From a virus, in the IMG/VR virus record IMGVR_UViG_3300042484_000673, positions 1-27,327 of that record: a stretch of DNA of 27,327 nt; one strand, 5' to 3'. Shown here in pieces: positions 25,429-27,327 of the stretch (position 1 is its first letter; each line of letters opens with the position of its first letter). The notes under the pieces were generated by a model, which worked only from the letters and a program-made list of their open reading frames with translations, had not been told where the DNA came from and did not search any database. The position numbers and the translations under genes were made by a program.

Positions 25429-25765
25429 TCTTATTCACCTTCTCTTTAATCAATTCTTTATTCTTACTCACTTCAGCTGCCAACTTCTCATTGGCTTTGG
25501 CAGATTTAACTTCTGCTTCCTTTATCTTTGTTTGCATCTCGGCTATTCTGGCACGATATGACATTTCTGTGGCATATCCTCCTTCAAAGAATACACCAAC
25601 TACTAATAACACTATACCCAACTGTCTGCCAACCAAAGCGTATGGTTGAATTATAGGTATAAATCTAACAAGTGATCCTATAAATGTTAATACAAGTCCA
25701 AGAATAACAAGACCATGTATTGCCCATTGTAAAATCCAATCAGGAATGAATGACAAAAACCACAT
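25271..25765 (-). CDS. i-spanin, Rz-like membrane protein
   Basis: Two hydrophobic segments (about 14-32 and 47-60) precede a long charged coiled coil (70-125, with ARIAEMQTKIKEAEVKSAK) and a Ser/Arg-rich end. The coiled coil would cross the periplasm to meet the o-spanin encoded within its 3' half. Two spans rather than the usual single N-terminal anchor are noted. Role: final step of lysis by joining inner and outer membranes. Confidence 0.8.
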   Translation of the reverse strand: MWFLSFIPDWILQWAIHGLVILGLVLTFIGSLVRFIPIIQPYALVGRQLGIVLLVVGVFFEGGYATEMSYRARIAEMQTKIKEAEVKSAKANEKLAAEVSKNKELIKEKVNKNAKDIEAKREAINAECKLSDDAWVLYNRAIEPKISRGSSSANGARSGSKASK

Positions 25766-25766
25766 A

Positions 25767-26177
25767 TTAAGCCTTTGGAGATTTTCTCCTGATAGACAAC
25801 ATTACAGGACTTGTTCTTTTCTTTCTATTAACAGCACTAGCACTAATAGGATCAGTAGATGTTGCAACACCAGTTACATTCGTTGGTCCTGCTGAACCAC
25901 CCACTACACCATCTTCATTCATTCTTTCTGTCTTTACATTGATTGGTGCACCACGGCGTTCTGGATTAGGATCCTCTCTACGCTTTCTACGAGCAGCTGT
26001 AGCACGAGCATCTTTACCAATGGCGTGTGCTTTGGCTTGAGGTAGACACTTTGGTTTACCTTCACCTGGTTCTCTTGCACAATCACCTCTGATATTACCT
26101 TTGGTGTCCATGCGAACCCACTTTTGCTTAAACCATTGGCGTAAATCTTCACCAAGGTATTCTTTAAAAGATTGCAT
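25767..26177 (-). CDS. Basic DUF6321/DUF5872-like protein with capsid-targeting-like leader (136 aa)
   Basis: The ATG at 26177 (MQSFKEYLGED) is chosen, since it overlaps the upstream stop as TGATG. KWVRMDTKGNIRGDC, CLPQAKAHAIGK and AARRKRREDPNPERRG form a positively charged domain I recall as DUF6321/DUF5872-like. The start plus L8-G9-E10 fits the T4 capsid-targeting leader cut by the prohead protease after (L/I)-x-E. An internal head protein packaged with DNA is inferred. Confidence 0.68.
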   Translation of the reverse strand: MQSFKEYLGEDLRQWFKQKWVRMDTKGNIRGDCAREPGEGKPKCLPQAKAHAIGKDARATAARRKRREDPNPERRGAPINVKTERMNEDGVVGGSAGPTNVTGVATSTDPISASAVNRKKRTSPVMLSIRRKSPKA

Positions 26178-26497
26178 CAGCAGTTCCACTTTCTTAAAGC
26201 TTTGTTAATACGGCTATCTGGATCATTTGCTGTCTTGGCGGATGTTAATCGTTTCTTCATGCCACCCATACGAGCACAAAATGATTTTCTACGATTGGCT
26301 GCTTTAGAACCTGGTTTTAGTTTAGATGGCTTTGTTGTGACAGCCATTGAAAGTTTAGAACCTGGATTTTCTCTACGATAAGAGGCAATACCTTTACGAT
26401 TCAGTCCGCCTTCTGGATCTTTACCCGCAGCACGCTGCCATGCTGGAGATTTTTCATCCAAGTATTCTTCGGTTACAAACTGTTTGAATGTTTTCAT
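26177..26497 (-). CDS. DUF6321-like basic protein with capsid-targeting-like leader (106 aa)
   Basis: The chain MKTFKQFVTEEYLDEK begins like T4 internal-protein leaders, and L13-D14-E15 fits the prohead-protease cut site. The core SPAWQRAAGKDPEGGLN, RRKSFCARMGGMKKRLTSA and SRINKALRKWNC is very basic and matches a family I recall as DUF6321. It is coupled (ATGA) to the gene upstream and overlaps the next. DNA-binding head protein injected with the genome is a reasonable inference. Confidence 0.72.
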   Translation of the reverse strand: MKTFKQFVTEEYLDEKSPAWQRAAGKDPEGGLNRKGIASYRRENPGSKLSMAVTTKPSKLKPGSKAANRRKSFCARMGGMKKRLTSAKTANDPDSRINKALRKWNC

Positions 26498-26880
26498 ATT
26501 TGCCTCAATATCTCTGCGACATTAACATCTATTTGTATTTCTACGACCGAAATGTTTTTACCTCTAATACCGTAAACCATTTCTGGTACAATGTTCAAAT
26601 ATGACAAGAAAGTTTTGAGTATATCATAATCTCTCTCGTCTATCTTATAGAATAATATTCTAGCCGTTGCTTCAGGACCAAAAACATTATTCAATAAAAT
26701 AATATGATTTAATATTAATCTCTCTTTAAGAGATTTGGTAATTTTATATCTACGAAATAAACGCTTCAAATATTTTGTTCGTTTAATATCGCTTTCAAAT
26801 TCAGACATAATACAATGTGGTGCATCGTAGCACTTTACCGCATATATCAAAAAATTATCATCATTTAAATCATCAATCAT
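26494..26880 (-). CDS. DUF7207-like conserved phage protein (128 aa)
   Basis: The start MIDDLNDDNFLIYAVKCYD, the RTKYLKRLFRRYKITKSL segment and RLILNHIILLNNVFGPEATARIL resemble a T4-like phage family I recall as DUF7207. Predominantly helical, cytoplasmic, no catalytic motif. It lies four bases from the gene at 26885 and overlaps the DUF6321-like gene by four. Function unknown. Confidence 0.72.
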   Translation of the reverse strand: MIDDLNDDNFLIYAVKCYDAPHCIMSEFESDIKRTKYLKRLFRRYKITKSLKERLILNHIILLNNVFGPEATARILFYKIDERDYDILKTFLSYLNIVPEMVYGIRGKNISVVEIQIDVNVAEILRQI

Positions 26881-26884
26881 TATA

Positions 26885-27327
26885 TCATTCTTCTTCTATG
26901 TCTGGTTCCTCTGAAGAAAGATAATCATCTAACTCATTTTCATCAGATATCATCGCTTCAACATCATAGTAACCATTATCATCCATTTCATAAGAAAAAT
27001 AAAAATAATGTTGAACTTCATCCAAATTATTCATCTTCTCTACTGTGCCATTCAATTCGGCACCCGAGCGAGCACCGAATTGGTCTATATGCACAATTTC
27101 TTCACCCATATCTAAATCGTGAAATATTACTTTAGGGAGAGTTATGCCAAATAAAACTAAAACTTTACTTACACGATTCCATGCTGAGTATGGATTTATA
27201 TTGTTTCCTGCTACAGCTAATGCTAGGTTGTGATTCAACTCTTGGCGGGTTATCTTGTCCGCCAAGTTTGAACCACTTTTCTCAATGTGTGTGGTAGGAA
27301 TTGAATCGTGTCCTTCCACAACAAACT
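26885..27327 (-). CDS. Acidic conserved hypothetical, start outside window
   Basis: The frame is open through the right edge: codons before the GTG at 27319 read Phe-Val, so the true start probably lies beyond the window and that GTG is likely an internal Val. The visible part is mixed alpha/beta (SAWNRVSKVLVLFGITLPKV, FYFSYEMDDNGYYDVEAM) with a very acidic end (SSEEPDIEEE). Its place next to the DUF7207- and DUF6321-like genes suggests a virion or assembly role. No family recognised. Confidence 0.6.
   Translation of the reverse strand, partial: FVVEGHDSIPTTHIEKSGSNLADKITRQELNHNLALAVAGNNINPYSAWNRVSKVLVLFGITLPKVIFHDLDMGEEIVHIDQFGARSGAELNGTVEKMNNLDEVQHYFYFSYEMDDNGYYDVEAMISDENELDDYLSSEEPDIEEE

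Noticed and set aside
1-27327. tRNA genes, CRISPR arrays, insertion sequences, rRNA
   Set aside because: Read through for cloverleaf elements, regularly spaced repeats and transposase motifs; none was convincing by eye.

Overview
This window looks like part of the genome of a large T4-like (myovirus-type) phage of a Gram-negative, probably aquatic, proteobacterium. All 72 genes called here are on the minus strand, so transcription runs from the right end of the window to the left. Genes are packed tightly: many start codons overlap the upstream stop as ATGA, and intergenic space is scarce. The DNA is AT-rich. Core T4-type replication and nucleotide genes (gp61-type primase, ThyX, NrdA, NrdB, RNase H-type 5'-3' exonuclease) place it among T4-like phages. 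The host guess rests on lipoproteins, signal peptides and a two-component spanin, which need an outer membrane. No host-specific gene names the species.

Right block (about 21.4-27.3 kb): head-associated and lysis genes. Two basic proteins begin with a short leader resembling the T4 capsid-targeting sequence, next to a conserved hypothetical and one gene cut by the window edge. Then come an overlapping i-spanin/o-spanin pair, an exported staphylococcal-nuclease-type enzyme, a lipoprotein, a GH19 endolysin, two holin-like membrane proteins and several Cys-rich exported proteins. One of these carries a duplicated six-cysteine unit.

Central block (about 13.6-21.4 kb): replication and DNA precursor synthesis. 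Order along transcription: tail-anchored coiled-coil protein, primase, thyX, nrdA (no ATP cone), nrdB, a small zinc-ribbon-like protein, a GIY-YIG-like protein, a hypothetical, the exonuclease with its own near-perfect sigma70 promoter, a DUF6433-type protein and a nucleotidyltransferase-fold protein lacking its HxGH histidines.

Left block (about 0-13.5 kb): an accessory region of many short genes, at least eight of them unlisted microproteins of 25-56 residues with one membrane segment or none, often translationally coupled. It holds a 705-residue CobT-like protein combining HEXXH and VWA/MIDAS motifs, a methyltransferase-like protein, a MazG-like protein, a DUF7227-like Cys-motif protein and an Api92-like protein. 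It is cut into short units by at least nine sigma70-like promoters, many sharing a CTGTATAATGGT-type -10 context, and several have inverted repeats directly upstream. This is the expected look of host-RNA-polymerase early genes.

The two most unusual elements are non-coding. One is a leader of about 118 nt at 9199-9316 that can fold as two tandem H-type pseudoknots between a strong promoter and a 111-residue gene. The other is a GC-rich, strongly G-skewed block of about 300 bp at 5357-5665 with direct repeats, hairpins and G-quadruplex-like runs, isolated between a terminator-like hairpin and a promoter. No tRNA, rRNA, CRISPR array or insertion sequence was recognised.
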